Under the pieces are notes generated by a model, which was not told the DNA's origin, ran no database searches, and saw only the letters and a list, made by a program, of their open reading frames with translations. Both the position numbers and the translations under genes were made by a program. DNA of 64,000 nucleotides from Agelas oroides (taxonomy: Eukaryota; Porifera; Demospongiae; Agelasida; Agelasidae), in the NCBI GenBank assembly GCA_949130485.1, contig OX422190.1, forward strand, positions 495,001 to 559,000. The letters run 5' to 3'. Positions 1 through 9,289 of the stretch are shown piece after piece; position 1 is the stretch's first letter; each line of letters opens with the position of its first letter.

Positions 1-32
1 AGTACAACGTACGAATACATACATACATACAA

Positions 33-769
33 AAGACTTAAAAAACATTAAAAATGTAAAAAGATGTAGGGATGGCATGCCAAAAAGTATGCAAACAAGG
101 TAGGGATAATGCATGAAAGCAAAGGTCAACATATTGGCAAAGCCCCATCCCTACATCTTTTTCACACTACAGTTAGTGCATGGGGGTCTTCCTAAAACGT
201 ACCACAAGTTCACAACCTTTATTACTGGCAGTTCATGGCTGTAGCCTCAGCCATCTCCTCCTCCCACATGGCCTGGTAATGAGGCTAGTATGACCCTCTT
301 GGTAGCATTATGTTATACAGAACCTCTTCAACAACTTAAGCAGTGAGTTGGAGTAGACTGCAGACTTATGATAGCACATGGCATGGCACTAACCTTGCCC
401 CCTCGGCCACCTCCTCCTCCCACATGGCCTGGTAATGAGGCTAGTATGACCCTCTTGGTAGCATTATGTTATACAGAACCTCTTCAACAACTTAAGCAGT
501 GAGTTGGAGTAGACTGCAGACTTATGATAGCACATGGCATGGCACTAACCTTGCCCCCAGGCCACACTCCCCCTCCCACACGTTGGCTCAGGGACGAGGC
601 TAATATGATCTAGCAGCATTGCATCAACTGTATAGTGTGAAAAAGATGTAGGGATGGGGCTTTGCCAATATGTTGACCTTTGCTTTCATGCATTATCCCT
701 ACCTTGTTTGCATACTTTTTGGCATGCCATCCCTACATCTTTTTACATTTTTAATGTTTTTTAAGTCTT
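33..769. mobile_element. Foldback element with 137-bp inverted arms, each itself a hairpin
   Basis: Positions 33-169 and 633-769 are inverted copies of each other over about 137 bp with no mismatch that I found by eye. Each arm contains an internal inverted repeat, AAAAAGATGTAGGGATGG at 58-75 and its complement at 145-162, so the element can form hairpins within hairpins. The middle holds a 156-bp tandem repeat. There is no coding capacity. It is probably a non-autonomous DNA transposon of foldback type; the family is not identified. The left flank is an ATAC microsatellite like the one beside the Penelope-like copies. Confidence 0.75.
251..610 (+). repeat. Tandem repeat, 156-bp unit, two full copies plus a diverged third start
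   Basis: Unit 1 is about 251-406 and unit 2 about 407-561. Both begin with CCAYCTCCTCCTCCCACATG and end in TTGCCCCC. A third, diverged start (CCACACTCCCCCTCCCACA) follows at about 562. The repeat is the loop region of the foldback element. No reading frame of note. Confidence 0.8.
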
Positions 770-1137
770 GTTTCTGTACTTTTTTGATGTTAATCTCAGT
801 TACAGTTACACGTAAGTGTAATCACAACACCAGAACTTGAAACGGCGTTGACAGTTTAGTAGTGGTTCCAGGCATGTATTAAATAATTAGGCCTATGTGT
901 AATATAGCCAGCTAGAACCTGATGAAGGGCCAACCACTCTTCCTACCAAACTTTGTGAAACCAATTTCAGTTGTCAATCACATGACGACTGACCAGCTGC
1001 AGCACAGAAACTACTATCCTACTGACAACTGACCATCCTAGCTTTTATACAGTTCAAAGGCTATTTTTAGTGTAGCTACAAGTAGGCAGCTGAATGCAGC
1101 GCCTTACCTACGTAGTGTTCATAAGCCTTGCCCAATG
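770..1137. other. Non-array spacer without recognisable feature
   Basis: Single-copy-looking AT-rich sequence between the foldback element and the Ginger-like element. I see no convincing ORF, hairpin or match to the repeats elsewhere in the window. Confidence 0.5.
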
Positions 1138-1388
1138 CCGGTGTCACAGCGGATCCAATCCCCCCGAAAATCCGATCCGGGCCGGATCAGATATGCTAGC
1201 GGTTTCGATCCTACCTCAGCGGATTCGATCCGGGGTATCAACGGGTGCCATAGGGTTCCTACTGTTGACTTCTCATAGTAAACTATAGTGTATTCTGGCA
1301 TGCGGACCTGACATAGATACTATATAGGTTACGAGTCTACTTTGTCAGAGTATTCCTTGACTCAGAGTCTGACTTGACTAACCCTTGA

Positions 1389-1818
1389 CTATAGGGTATA
1401 ACGAATATCCATGTCAAATGGTCTGAAACAAATACAACAGTTATTATGTCTGTATAGAGCAATTGTTACAATCCCATTGCTCTTGTTTGATGGTGGTCTT
1501 TCAAGTCCTACACACTCCATGTGGTACAAGTCCCAACACTTGTCGATCATCCCTATAAGAGGGAAGTAACTCTCGTGATGCGGGGCTGTCCGGGTCAGTG
1601 GGAATGGCTGCCTTTCCTTCTTCTGAAAGCAACTCTGTATAGTGTAAAATGCCATCCTTGATGGAAAACTTTTTCGCCTTGTTCCGCGTTGCTCGCTTCT
1701 GGTTTACACATCCGTTGTCATGAAAATATACACACCCCGTAAATATGGGCATCCCGGGGTTCCCATTTTCACATGATTTTAGGCATCCCGTCATGATTAT
1801 AGGAACCCCCTTTAGCAC
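1389..1818 (-). pseudogene. Integrase N-terminal-like remnant (Ginger/Gypsy type)
   Basis: An open minus-strand frame from 1818 to 1501 contains KRATRNKAKKFSIKDGILHY. This resembles the segment R-x-A-x-x-F-x-(I/V)-x-D-G-x-L-x-Y just before the zinc-binding HHCC region of Ginger and Gypsy integrases. The adjoining frame (1655-1389) has I-D-K-C-W followed by V-G-L-E-R, which can be read as a degenerate continuation of the zinc-binding segment after a frameshift. No catalytic DDE core is visible. The frame lies opposite in strand to the PHD ORF, so the element has been rearranged or the two never formed one gene. The call rests on motif resemblance only. Confidence 0.35.
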
Positions 1819-1870
1819 GCAAACGGCGGGAAGGTTATGATGATGCGTAAAGTACTGGCGGTACGGTCAG

Positions 1871-2266
1871 TTGTCAAAACATGTCAGGCGCAGAATGGTC
1901 AAGTATAAAGTGGCAAATGCAGGTAGTATACTGCATATATCCGGAGAGATAGAAGAGAAATGGGAGACCAAGAGATCAGTGATGAGCAAAGCGCCGATGG
2001 GAGATTCTCATTCACAGACATTTACAACTACCTGCGCTTTTGAACGTAGGCAGCTTTCCGCTTTCCCCATAGCCCTTGGTGCTGTGAACAAGAACCCTGC
2101 AAAGCACCTGTTTGTACATGTGTTTTGTGTCTGTCAGCTGCCTGAGTCTTACGACTCAAATATGATACAGTGTGACAAATGTAGTTTGTGGTACCATTTT
2201 AAGTGCATGAATCTACATTCTGACTCTACTGTACCTGACACTTGGTATTGTTCAACCTGTAACTAA
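1871..2266 (+). CDS. PHD-finger protein fragment, probably transposon-derived
   Basis: An open frame of 131 codons ends with a complete C4HC3 PHD finger: C86, C88, C101, C104, H109, C112, C127 and C130, with W107 before the H-x-x-C pair and W125 before the last Cys pair, as usual for PHD zinc fingers. Such domains bind histone tails in chromatin proteins, and they also occur at the C-terminus of invertebrate transposon proteins. Here the finger is the very C-terminus and the upstream 85 residues show no domain, so this is probably the last exon or tail of a larger protein. The start codon is only the first ATG of the frame. It lies inside the Ginger-like element, which suggests a transposon rather than a host role. 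Confidence 0.6.
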   Translation: MSKHVRRRMVKYKVANAGSILHISGEIEEKWETKRSVMSKAPMGDSHSQTFTTTCAFERRQLSAFPIALGAVNKNPAKHLFVHVFCVCQLPESYDSNMIQCDKCSLWYHFKCMNLHSDSTVPDTWYCSTCN

Positions 2267-2414
2267 CTTTTACTTAATTTTTGTAGAATTATTATGTACA
2301 TTATATGCTAGGATGTTTTGAAGTCAAAATGCAGTGTGGTTTGTGTAATGAATAACATTAGCTAGAAAGCCTATTTTCACGTAAGTATAGATGGTTTTCA
2401 TGGGGCGTGGCTTC

Positions 2415-2592
2415 ACTTCCGGAGGGCAAAAGTCGGTGTCTGGGTTTAGTGCAGCTGCGTGCAAAATACAGGCTAGTAAGCGCTACATCGAGTCCTTACC
2501 ATTAGTACCGAAAGATAAAAGAAGCTGTTTCTCTCAAGGTGAAAGGTCCGTTGTACAGCTGCCTCTTGATCGCGCGTTTGCCCTCCGGAAGT
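2415..2592. repeat. Inverted repeat of 16 bp bounding a 178-bp segment
   Basis: ACTTCCGGAGGGCAAA at 2415-2430 is matched by its complement TTTGCCCTCCGGAAGT at 2577-2592. It may be a small MITE nested in the Ginger-like element or a paired regulatory palindrome. I see no clear target duplication. Confidence 0.5.
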
Positions 2593-2744
2593 AGGACGCT
2601 TAATTGACATTTGGAAACCATCTATAGGCACCCAGATGTCTACATTTATGTTGTGAAAAGGTTTTACCGTATGCATAAGATGCTTATTGTTACATAGGTA
2701 TAGCTACCTAGCTATATATCCTGCTACTCGTGGGCAACTTCAAT

Positions 2745-2975
2745 GTTCGTGGGATACCTATTTTCACATAGGGATGTCTATAATCATAGTTAACATGGGC
2801 AAAATTTCACAGTTTGCATGGGATGCCTATTTTCACAGCGGGATGCCCATATTCACTGTGAAAATGGGCATCCGGATGCCTACAGTTACGTGAATATAGG
2901 CATCGGGGTGCCTATTTTTACGTGAAAATGGGCATCCGGGATGCCCATTTTTGGGGATGCCCATATTCACTTGAC
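2745..2975. repeat. Inverted and tandem GGGATGCCCATATTCAC-like repeats
   Basis: About ten copies of a roughly 17-20 bp motif in both orientations (GGGATGCC-YATWTTCAC and GTGAAAATGGGCATCC), forming a set of alternating hairpins. A smaller cluster of the same motif lies at about 1731-1810, so the PHD ORF is flanked on both sides by these repeats inside the Ginger-like element. They could be subterminal binding sites for a transposase; this is inference. Confidence 0.6.
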
Positions 2976-3356
2976 ACCGTTCCTGCTGGACACTTCCCGC
3001 AGTGGAGATAGTCATAGATCGTCTGGTAGTCGATTTCCATGAGTCCCAAAGCTCTGAATAATGTAAAATGTTCTAGAAGTGTTGAGAAATCGTACATCAT
3101 CCTGACAGCTAGTGATTTTCTTGACAGAACACTTGCACCAAAGACGGATCGTTTTCGCGGCGAAGGATCGAATCCGCTAGTAAAATTGATCCGGGGGCGG
3201 ATCGGATCCGCTAGCGAATCCGATCCGACGGATTGATTCCGCTAGCGGATCCGATCCGCCCGGATCGGTATAGGCCCGGATCGGATTTCCTGTGACACCG
3301 GCGCGGCGGGAGCACAGCCAAGCGTACTGCCCGCTGGCTATTTCGCGTGTGCACTA

Positions 3357-3404
3357 GTCTCGCTTCCAGACCAATGACCGTGGTCTTTGGTCTGGGAACG
3401 AGAC
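3357..3404. repeat. Short hairpin, GTTCCCAG/CTGGGAAC family
   Basis: GTCTCGCTTCCAGACCAA (3357-3374) pairs, with a mismatch, with TTGGTCTGGGAACGAGAC (3387-3404). It shares the GGGAACGAG terminus with the hairpins at 18.3, 52.5, 53.3, 61.5 and 63.9 kb. Confidence 0.55.
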
Positions 3405-3868
3405 TTCGTGTGCGCATGCGTACAAAATTAGAAAATGGCGTCCTAAGCAACGCACAGCAGCCTCAGAGTGTTGTGAATGGTTTTTGTTGACCAGGGTGAA
3501 CTTGAAGCTATGAAGACGCTGAGTGGTCGTAGAGCTCCGCGCTGTGATAACATCAGTTTCGTGCTAAAATTACGGTGAGTGCTTGAACCGTTTTTGAGTT
3601 ATTGTTGTTTGAACAAAAGTCATAACGAAGAAAGAAGAATACGAAAAATGGCACTTTTGCTATCGCACACTTTTGCGTTTAGCTATCTTCCGCGTGGCTT
3701 TTGGCCACTTATATAAGTCTTGCTGATCACAAAGACACTCCAAGAGGAAGCCTGAATGCTTAAATAAACTTTTTGCGTGTTTGTGGTGAAGTTACACGGC
3801 TTTTGCTTAAGTATTGCATATATTGCGCGTCGGCGCCATCCCTACATAGAGAGTCTACCGACTCTCTG
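3405..3868. other. Non-array segment without assigned function
   Basis: No open frame or domain stands out. A 12-bp match to the foldback arm (CCATCCCTACAT, 3836-3847) sits at the right side, so the foldback family may once have ended here. A TATA-like stretch (near 3710) is not supported by a gene. Confidence 0.4.
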
Positions 3869-3922
3869 ATACATACATACATACATACATACATACATAC
3901 ATACAGACAGACAGACAGACAG
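3869..3922 (+). repeat. (ATAC)n(AGAC)n microsatellite
   Basis: Perfect ATAC repeats followed by AGAC repeats, directly 5' of a Penelope-like N-terminal region. The same microsatellite pair precedes the other two copies (9703-9740; inverted 63281-63320), and the ATAC part also appears at the window start (13-30). Confidence 0.9.
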
Positions 3923-3960
3923 CGCTCGCGTTCAACACGTTAATGCAGGGCTCGCTCAGG

Positions 3961-4800
3961 CTCGCCCCAATTAGAATGAATGGAACAACATCCTGCGACG
4001 CACCTCATCGTTACTCATGGGCGTTCTCAAATGGTTCCGTCGTTCCAGAACGGACATCCTAGCGAAACAAATCGAAGAGCTCGAACAGAAGCTACGCCAA
4101 CGATCAGAATTCCCCAAAGCCAAGGCAGCTATCACACACTTGATGACTTGTATGAGGATGAAACTCGGAGAACGCAAACAGAGGAAACGCGATTACCGCT
4201 TCCGAACACGTCAACACGTAAAACCCATGAACACCGCTAGCCCCACCCCCACTGTTTTCACCGATCCCCACACCGTGGTGAACCTCTCCGAGATTCAACT
4301 CTCCCCAGCAGAAGTCACCGTTCTCTCGTCAATCTGCCCCACCCCACCACAGCTCAACACTTTCCAGCTACAAAATGTCTTGGAGGACTTCTACTGACGC
4401 CTATGCCTGAAGGAGGTTTTCTATGACAGTGAAGAATCAGATGGAGAGGAATACCAGCCAAACGCATTCAGAAGGAGAAAGAAGCGTTGGACCCCACCCA
4501 AGAACCGGGAACCAGCACTGGAGTCATACATCCAAGCATTGAATGAAAGCATGAAAGAGCCCCTCCACCAGAAAAGAATAAAGACAACATCACAAGGGAG
4601 GAGATGAGAACTCTGAAGTCACTGAGAAATTGAGTCCGACTGGAGAAATCGTCATAAAACATGCAGACAAAGGCTCAGCCACAGTAGTCATGAGGCATGA
4701 TGACTATGTTGCTGAAGCCATGAGACAGCTGATGAGAGAAGAGCACTACCTCCTACTGGACAGAGACCCCACCACTCAATATGCTGAGGAAATAACAACC
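3961..4800 (+). pseudogene. Penelope-like element, N-terminal part of polyprotein, copy 1 (broken)
   Basis: The frame from ATG 4017 gives a basic N-terminal region followed by V-N-L-S-E-I-Q-L-S-P-A-E-V, a C-P-T-P motif and L-E-D-F-Y. A TGA at 4395-4397 interrupts it where copies 2 and 3 have AGA (Arg). The frame then continues through the acidic D-S-E-E-S-D-G-E-E stretch and P-A-L-E-S-Y-I. A further shift leads to E-I-V-I-K-H-A-D-K-G-S-A-T-V-V-M and Y-L-L-L-D-R-D-P-T. That I-V-I-K-x-A-D-K-G block is typical of the region before the reverse-transcriptase core in Penelope-like elements. The RT core and GIY-YIG endonuclease are absent because sequence switches to satellite at about 4801 (after GAGGAAATAACAACC). 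Confidence 0.75.
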
Positions 4801-6880
4801 CATTGAGAACCACTGGCAACCAATGAGAACCACTAAGAACCACTAAGAACCACTGAGAGCCACTGAGAGCCACTGGAAACCATTGAGAACCACTGGTAAT
4901 CATTGAGAAACACTGGTACCAACTGAGAACTACTGGAAACCATTGAGAACCACCAGCAGTGATCAAGAACCATGCAGAACCACTGAGAACCATTGTACTA
5001 TTGAAAACCACTGGTAAGCATTGAGAAATACTGGTAACCTCTGAGAACCATTCAGAACCACTGGTAGTCATTGAGAATCACGGCATGGTAACGACTGAGA
5101 ACGATTGAGAACCACTACGAACCACTGAGAATCACAGAAAACCACTGGTAAACATTGAGAACCATTGAAGACCATTGACAGCTGTTTAGAACAACTAAGA
5201 ACCACTGAGAACCACTGCTAACCACTGAGAATTACTGTGAACCATTGAGAACTTCCGACAGTAATTACGAACCATGGAGAACCACTGACAACCATTGAGA
5301 ACCATTCAGAACCACTGAGAACCATTCATAGCCACTGGAAACAATTGAGAATCACTGCATCGTAATCAATGAGAACCATTGAGAACAACTAAGAACCAGT
5401 GAAAATTACTGAGAAACACTGTTAACCACTGACAACCTTTAAGAACAATTGAGAAACACTGGTAACCATTGAGAATCACTGCATCGTAATCAATGAGAAC
5501 CACTGAGAACAACTAAGAACCAGTGAAAATTAGCAAGAAACACTGGTAACACACTGACAAACGTTGAGAACAATTGAGAAAATTGCAAACTACTGGTAAC
5601 CACTGAGAACTCATGAAAACCACTGAGAAAAACAAATCACCATTGAAAAAACTGAGAACCATTGGGAACCACTGCATGGTAACCGATGAGGACTACTGAG
5701 AACCACTGAGAACAATTGAAAACAACTGGTAAACAATGGGAACCACTGAAAATTGTTGTGAACCACCGATAACCACTTGAAACCACTACATGATACCCAT
5801 TGAGAACCACTGGTAACCACCAAGAGCTACTTATAAAACAGAACTAGTGCCTGCTCACCTTCAGAGCTACTGGAAACCATTGAGAAACACTGGTAACCAC
5901 TGAGAACCACTGAGAACCATTGAGAAAAACTAATAACCACTGAGAACCACTGATACCCACTCGGATCTACTGACAACCATTGAGAATCACTGGTAATCAC
6001 TGAGTAAAACTGAAAATCTTTGAGAACCACTGGTACCAGTTGAGAACTACTATAGACATTGAGAACCACTGGTACCAGTTGAGAACAACTATAGACATTG
6101 AGAACCACTGGTAAACACTGAATACCACTTTGAACCATTCAGAACTATCGGAGGTGATTGAGAACACCTAACAACCATTCAGAACATTTCAGAACCACTG
6201 ACAACCGTTGAAAGACATTGAGAACCTTCGAGCACAATTGACATCCACTGGATGGCAACCACTGAGAACTAATGGTAACCATGGAGAGGCACTGGTAACC
6301 ACACGTATTGAGAACCATTGAGAACTGTTCAGAACAACTGAGAACCATTGAGAACCATTGTGAACCATTGACAACCATTGAGAACCATTGAGAACAACTG
6401 CATGGTAACCACTGAGAACCACTGAGAACTACGGGCAACCAAAGAGAACCACTGCATGCTAACCATTGAGAACCGCTGCAAACCAATGAGAAACACTAGT
6501 AACAGTTGAGAATTACTAGTAACCATTGAGAACCACTGATAACTATTCACAACCATTCAGAACCACTGAAAACAATTTAGAAACACTGGTAACCATTGGT
6601 AACCACTGGTAATCATTGAGAACAACTGAGAATCATTGAGAACCACTTGTAACAGTTGAGAACTACTACAAACATTAAGAACCACTGGTAACATTGAGAA
6701 CCACTGGTAACCACTGACTACTACTGTGAACTATTGAGAACAACTTGCAGTGATTGAGAACCACTGAGAACCGTTGAAAACAGTTCAGAATCACTAAGAA
6801 CCATTGAGAACTGTTGAGAACCATTGTGAACCATTGAGAACCACTGCATGGTAACCATTGCTGTACCATGGTGAACATAA
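4801..6880 (+). repeat. Decamer satellite array, GAGAACC polarity
   Basis: Imperfect tandem copies of YTGAGAACCA, often alternating as CTGAGAACCA-TTGAGAACCA, with substitutions mainly in the three bases after TG (GGT, GAT, GAC, GAA, GCA) and 14-bp units CTGCATGGTAACCA. The segment of about 5230-6880 is repeated almost unchanged at about 15840-17500. Reading frames on the complementary strand (G-S-Q-W-F-S, V-V-L-N) are a by-product of the 10-bp period and not genes. Confidence 0.95.
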
Positions 6881-7744
6881 AGCAACAAATCACTAATTGA
6901 GTGTGATATATCTCGTGGTTCTGAACGGTTCTCAATGGTTCTCCGTGGTTCTCAATCACTGCCAGTTGTTCTGAACGGTTCGCATTAGTTCTGAGTGGTT
7001 ATCGGTGGTTATCAATGGTTAACGTTATAGGAGTTCTCATCTGTCACCAGTGGTTCTAAATGCTTCTCAGATGTTCTCAATGATTACCTTGTTTATCAGT
7101 GGTTCGAAATTGTTATCAGTGTTTCTTAATGGTTACCAGTGGTTGTCAATAGTTACCAGTAGTTCTCAGTAGTTATCAACGGTTACCAGTGGTTATCAAT
7201 GGTTGTCAGTGGTTTCCATGTAGTAATTCTCAACGGTTCCCAGTGGTTCTCAGCAGTTCTCAAGGAGTCCCAGCGGTTCACAGTTGTTTTCAATGGTTCT
7301 CAGCACTCACTGAATCTCAATGGTTACCACTGAATCTCAATGGTTACCAATGGTTCTCAATGGTTACCAGTGGCTCTCATGATTACCAGTGATTCTCAGT
7401 GCTTATTTTTTCTCAATGGTTCACAGTGGTTGTTAAGGTTTACCAGTGTTTCTCAATGGTTTCCAGGTGTTTGCAACTGTTATCACTGGTACTCAATGAT
7501 TACCAGTGGTTCTCAGTGTTTACCACTGAATCTCAATGATTACCACTGAATCTCAATGGTTTTACCAATGGTTCTCAATGTTTACCAGTGGTTCTCAATG
7601 ATTACCACTGATTCTCAGTGGTTCTCAGTGGATCTAGTGGTTCTCAATGGTTCTTAGTTTTTCTCATCGATGGTTCACAGTAGTTGTCAATGGTTTTGAT
7701 AACCATTGAAAAGCACTGGAAACCATTGAGAACCACTATATACT
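6856..7744 (-). repeat. Truncated core, then decamer array in GGTTCTC polarity
   Basis: A fragment of the core (about 6856-6915, with TGTACCATGGTGAACA and TGATATATCTC) ends abruptly. From about 6918 the array runs in opposite polarity, GGTTCTCAATGGTTCTCAGT, to about 7690. There it flips back to GAGAACC through the junction TTGATAACCATTGAAAAGC. Both flips are probably inversion or deletion breakpoints. Confidence 0.85.
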
Positions 7745-8105
7745 ACCCATTAAGAATCTGTGATATGCAAAATTGGAAAAGTCATAACATCTTGTTGCAA
7801 TGTGAAAATAACAAGAATTAGTGAATACCGTCATTATTTGAATAGAACGGTAGATCCAATGTAGCGGAAGAAATTCAATTCTTGCAGTTTTTGGTAATCC
7901 AATTATGCGGAAGGTAATTATTTTCGAGTGAATCCAATTTAGCGGAAGAGCCACGATGAATCTAATCTAACGGAAGAAATTGGAAGTTTTATGAATCTAA
8001 TCTAGCGGAAGCCAGATTTGAAATTATTTAATTGTCTACCGTTCTATTCGAATAATGACGGTAATGTTGGCGTTCTGCATGACAGGATGGCACTGCATTC
8101 CAAAA
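7745..8105 (+). repeat. Core sequence, right half, interrupted by a MITE
   Basis: GCAAAATTGGAAAAGTCATAAC and the end GGCACTGCATTCCAAAAGAA are the right half of the recurrent core. It is split at TA (7826-7827 and 8062-8063) by a 234-bp MITE. The left half of the core is missing here. Confidence 0.75.
7828..8061. mobile_element. Tc1/mariner-type MITE with 27-bp TIRs and TA target duplication
   Basis: CCGTCATTATTTGAATAGAA (start of the left TIR, 7828-7854) is mirrored at 8035-8061 with one mismatch visible. TA flanks both sides. The uninterrupted core at 33549-33602 reads GTGAATAATGTTGCC, which is the empty site with a single TA. The interior consists of about five copies of a roughly 30-bp motif, (A)ATCYAATnTAGCGGAAG. 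There is no ORF, so this is a non-autonomous element mobilised by a TA-specific transposase elsewhere. Confidence 0.85.
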
Positions 8106-8115
8106 GAACTACAGA

Positions 8116-8706
8116 TTGAGAAACACTGGTTCAGTGTTTGTCTGTGGTTCTCAATTTGTACCAGTGGTTCTCAATGGTTCTCAGTGGTTGTCGGTGGTTC
8201 TTAGCGGTTATCACAGATTCGTAATGGTTATTAGTGGTTCTCAATGGTTCTCACTGGTTAGCACACAGTTCTCAATGCTTCTCAGTTGTTCTGAAACTGA
8301 TAACCACAGAGAACCACTGAGAACCTTTGAAAACAGCAGAGAGCCACTCAGAATCACTGCGAACCATTGAAAATAATAGAGAACCACTGAGAACCGATGA
8401 GAACTACCAGTAACCATTGAGAACCATTGACAACCATTTAGAACCACTGCATCGTAACCATAGGGAACCACTGAAAACCGTTGAGAACCATTCAGAACCA
8501 CTGAGAAGCATTGGTAACCATTGAGAACCACTGAGAACCACTGCATGTTAACCATCGAGAACTACCAGTAACCATTGAGAACCATTGACAACCATTTAGA
8601 ACCACTGCACTGAGAGCAAACGAGAATCACTGAGAAACATTGAAAACCACTGGTAACCATTGAGAACAACTGAGAACCATCGAGAACCACTGAGAACCAT
8701 TCAGAA
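8116..8706. repeat. Decamer array, polarity flip at about 8290
   Basis: GGTTCTC polarity to about 8290, then GAGAACC polarity to 8706. The block together with the Helitron-like fragment after it is repeated at about 18625-19312, so array and coding fragment were duplicated as one piece. Confidence 0.9.
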
Positions 8707-9130
8707 CTTGCACAACAGATGAGACTGACCCATGAGACTCCGGATCAGAGAGAGGTCCGCCTCCAGCAAATGAGCCTTGCGCAACAGAGGAGACTGACCC
8801 ATGAGACTCCAGATCAGTGAGAGGCCCATCTCAAGCAAGTGAGCCTTGCGCAACAGAGGAGACTGACCCATTAGACTCCAGATCAGAAAGAGGCCCGTCT
8901 CGAGCAAGTGAGCCTTGCGCAATGAGACTCCTGAAGAAACAGTAACAAGATGTGAGCAAGACAGAGAGAGTCACAGGATACGAAGAGAGCAACAGTCTGT
9001 TCGTACTAAACTTGTTAACTTGCATTCTCATCTAGCAGCTCTACAGGTCTCCAAACGTATTACATGCTTAGAGAAGTTTCCTGGCCTGAATGTCAGAACA
9101 GTGTCACCTGACAGTAATGACACTGTGTGA
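8707..9130 (+). pseudogene. Helitron-like helicase protein, N-terminal repeat region (broken)
   Basis: Three 69-bp units (CAACAG at 8713, 8782, 8851) each encode 23 residues of the type L-A-Q-Q-R-R-L-T-H-E-T-P-D-Q-R-E-V-R-L-Q-Q-M. This is the charged E-T-P-E-Q-R-E-A-R-L repeat known at the N-terminus of invertebrate Helitron or PIF1-like helicase proteins. TGA at 8818-8820 and TAG near 8872 break the frame. After a shift, an open stretch from 8915 continues with M-R-N-E-T-P-E-E-T and ends C-L-E-K-F-P-G-L-N-V, resembling the cysteine segment before the Helitron replicase domain. No Rep (HUH) or helicase motif follows. The family call is from motif memory. Confidence 0.5.
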
Positions 9131-9289
9131 GATGCATAACCATATTCATACTGCATAGTAATTGCCGAGCTAACATAAATTATATTCATACTTGGTTGCT
9201 GGTAACTATATAGTAGTTTCTGCTAGTGCAAAATTTAATTTTTAATTGTATTCATACTTTTGGGACTAACCCTTCATTTTAAACAAATT

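Larger units (their letters stand above)
1142..3297. mobile_element. Ginger-like DNA transposon remnant with CCGG target duplication
   Basis: The element begins TGTCACAG (1142-1149) and ends with the complement CTGTGACA (3290-3297). It is flanked on both sides by CCGG (1138-1141 and 3298-3301), a plausible 4-bp target duplication. Further inside, AAATCCGATCCGGGCC near 1168-1183 matches the complement of 3273-3288. Both ends are packed with GGATC/GATCC motifs (1150-1245, 3145-3290). Known Ginger transposons have TGTNR termini, 4-bp duplications, an integrase-like transposase and sometimes a PHD finger; the contents here fit that. CCGG is a palindrome, so it could instead be part of the inverted repeat. 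At 2.2 kb, with the coding pieces on opposite strands, this is a rearranged, non-autonomous copy. Confidence 0.5.

Noticed and set aside
1094-1301. Short frames on both strands over the left Ginger-like terminus
   Set aside because: They span the terminal repeat and GGATC cluster and show no protein feature.
3560-3590. Possible 5' splice site (ACGGTGAGTG) suggesting a host exon
   Set aside because: A single motif without a supporting open frame, acceptor or domain; chance occurrence is likely.
3980-4240. Alternative frames over the Penelope-like N-terminus (also 9798 and the antisense 3971-4177)
   Set aside because: Shadows of the frame starting at 4017/9835, which carries the family motifs.
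4801-6880. CRISPR-like appearance (short repeats with variable spacers)
   Set aside because: Units are contiguous 10-mers with no unique spacers, no cas genes, and clearly eukaryotic context.
4801-6880. Steroid-receptor half-sites (AGAAC-A/TGTTCT) in the decamer
   Set aside because: The unit has AGAACC without the inverted 3-bp-spaced partner; resemblance is to a 5-6 bp word only.
4688-7549. Many 60-150 codon frames rich in G-S-Q-W-F-S / V-V-L-N, here and through the rest of the arrays
   Set aside because: They are translations of the decamer satellite, occur in overlapping frames with the same ten-residue cycle, and have no codon or domain signal.
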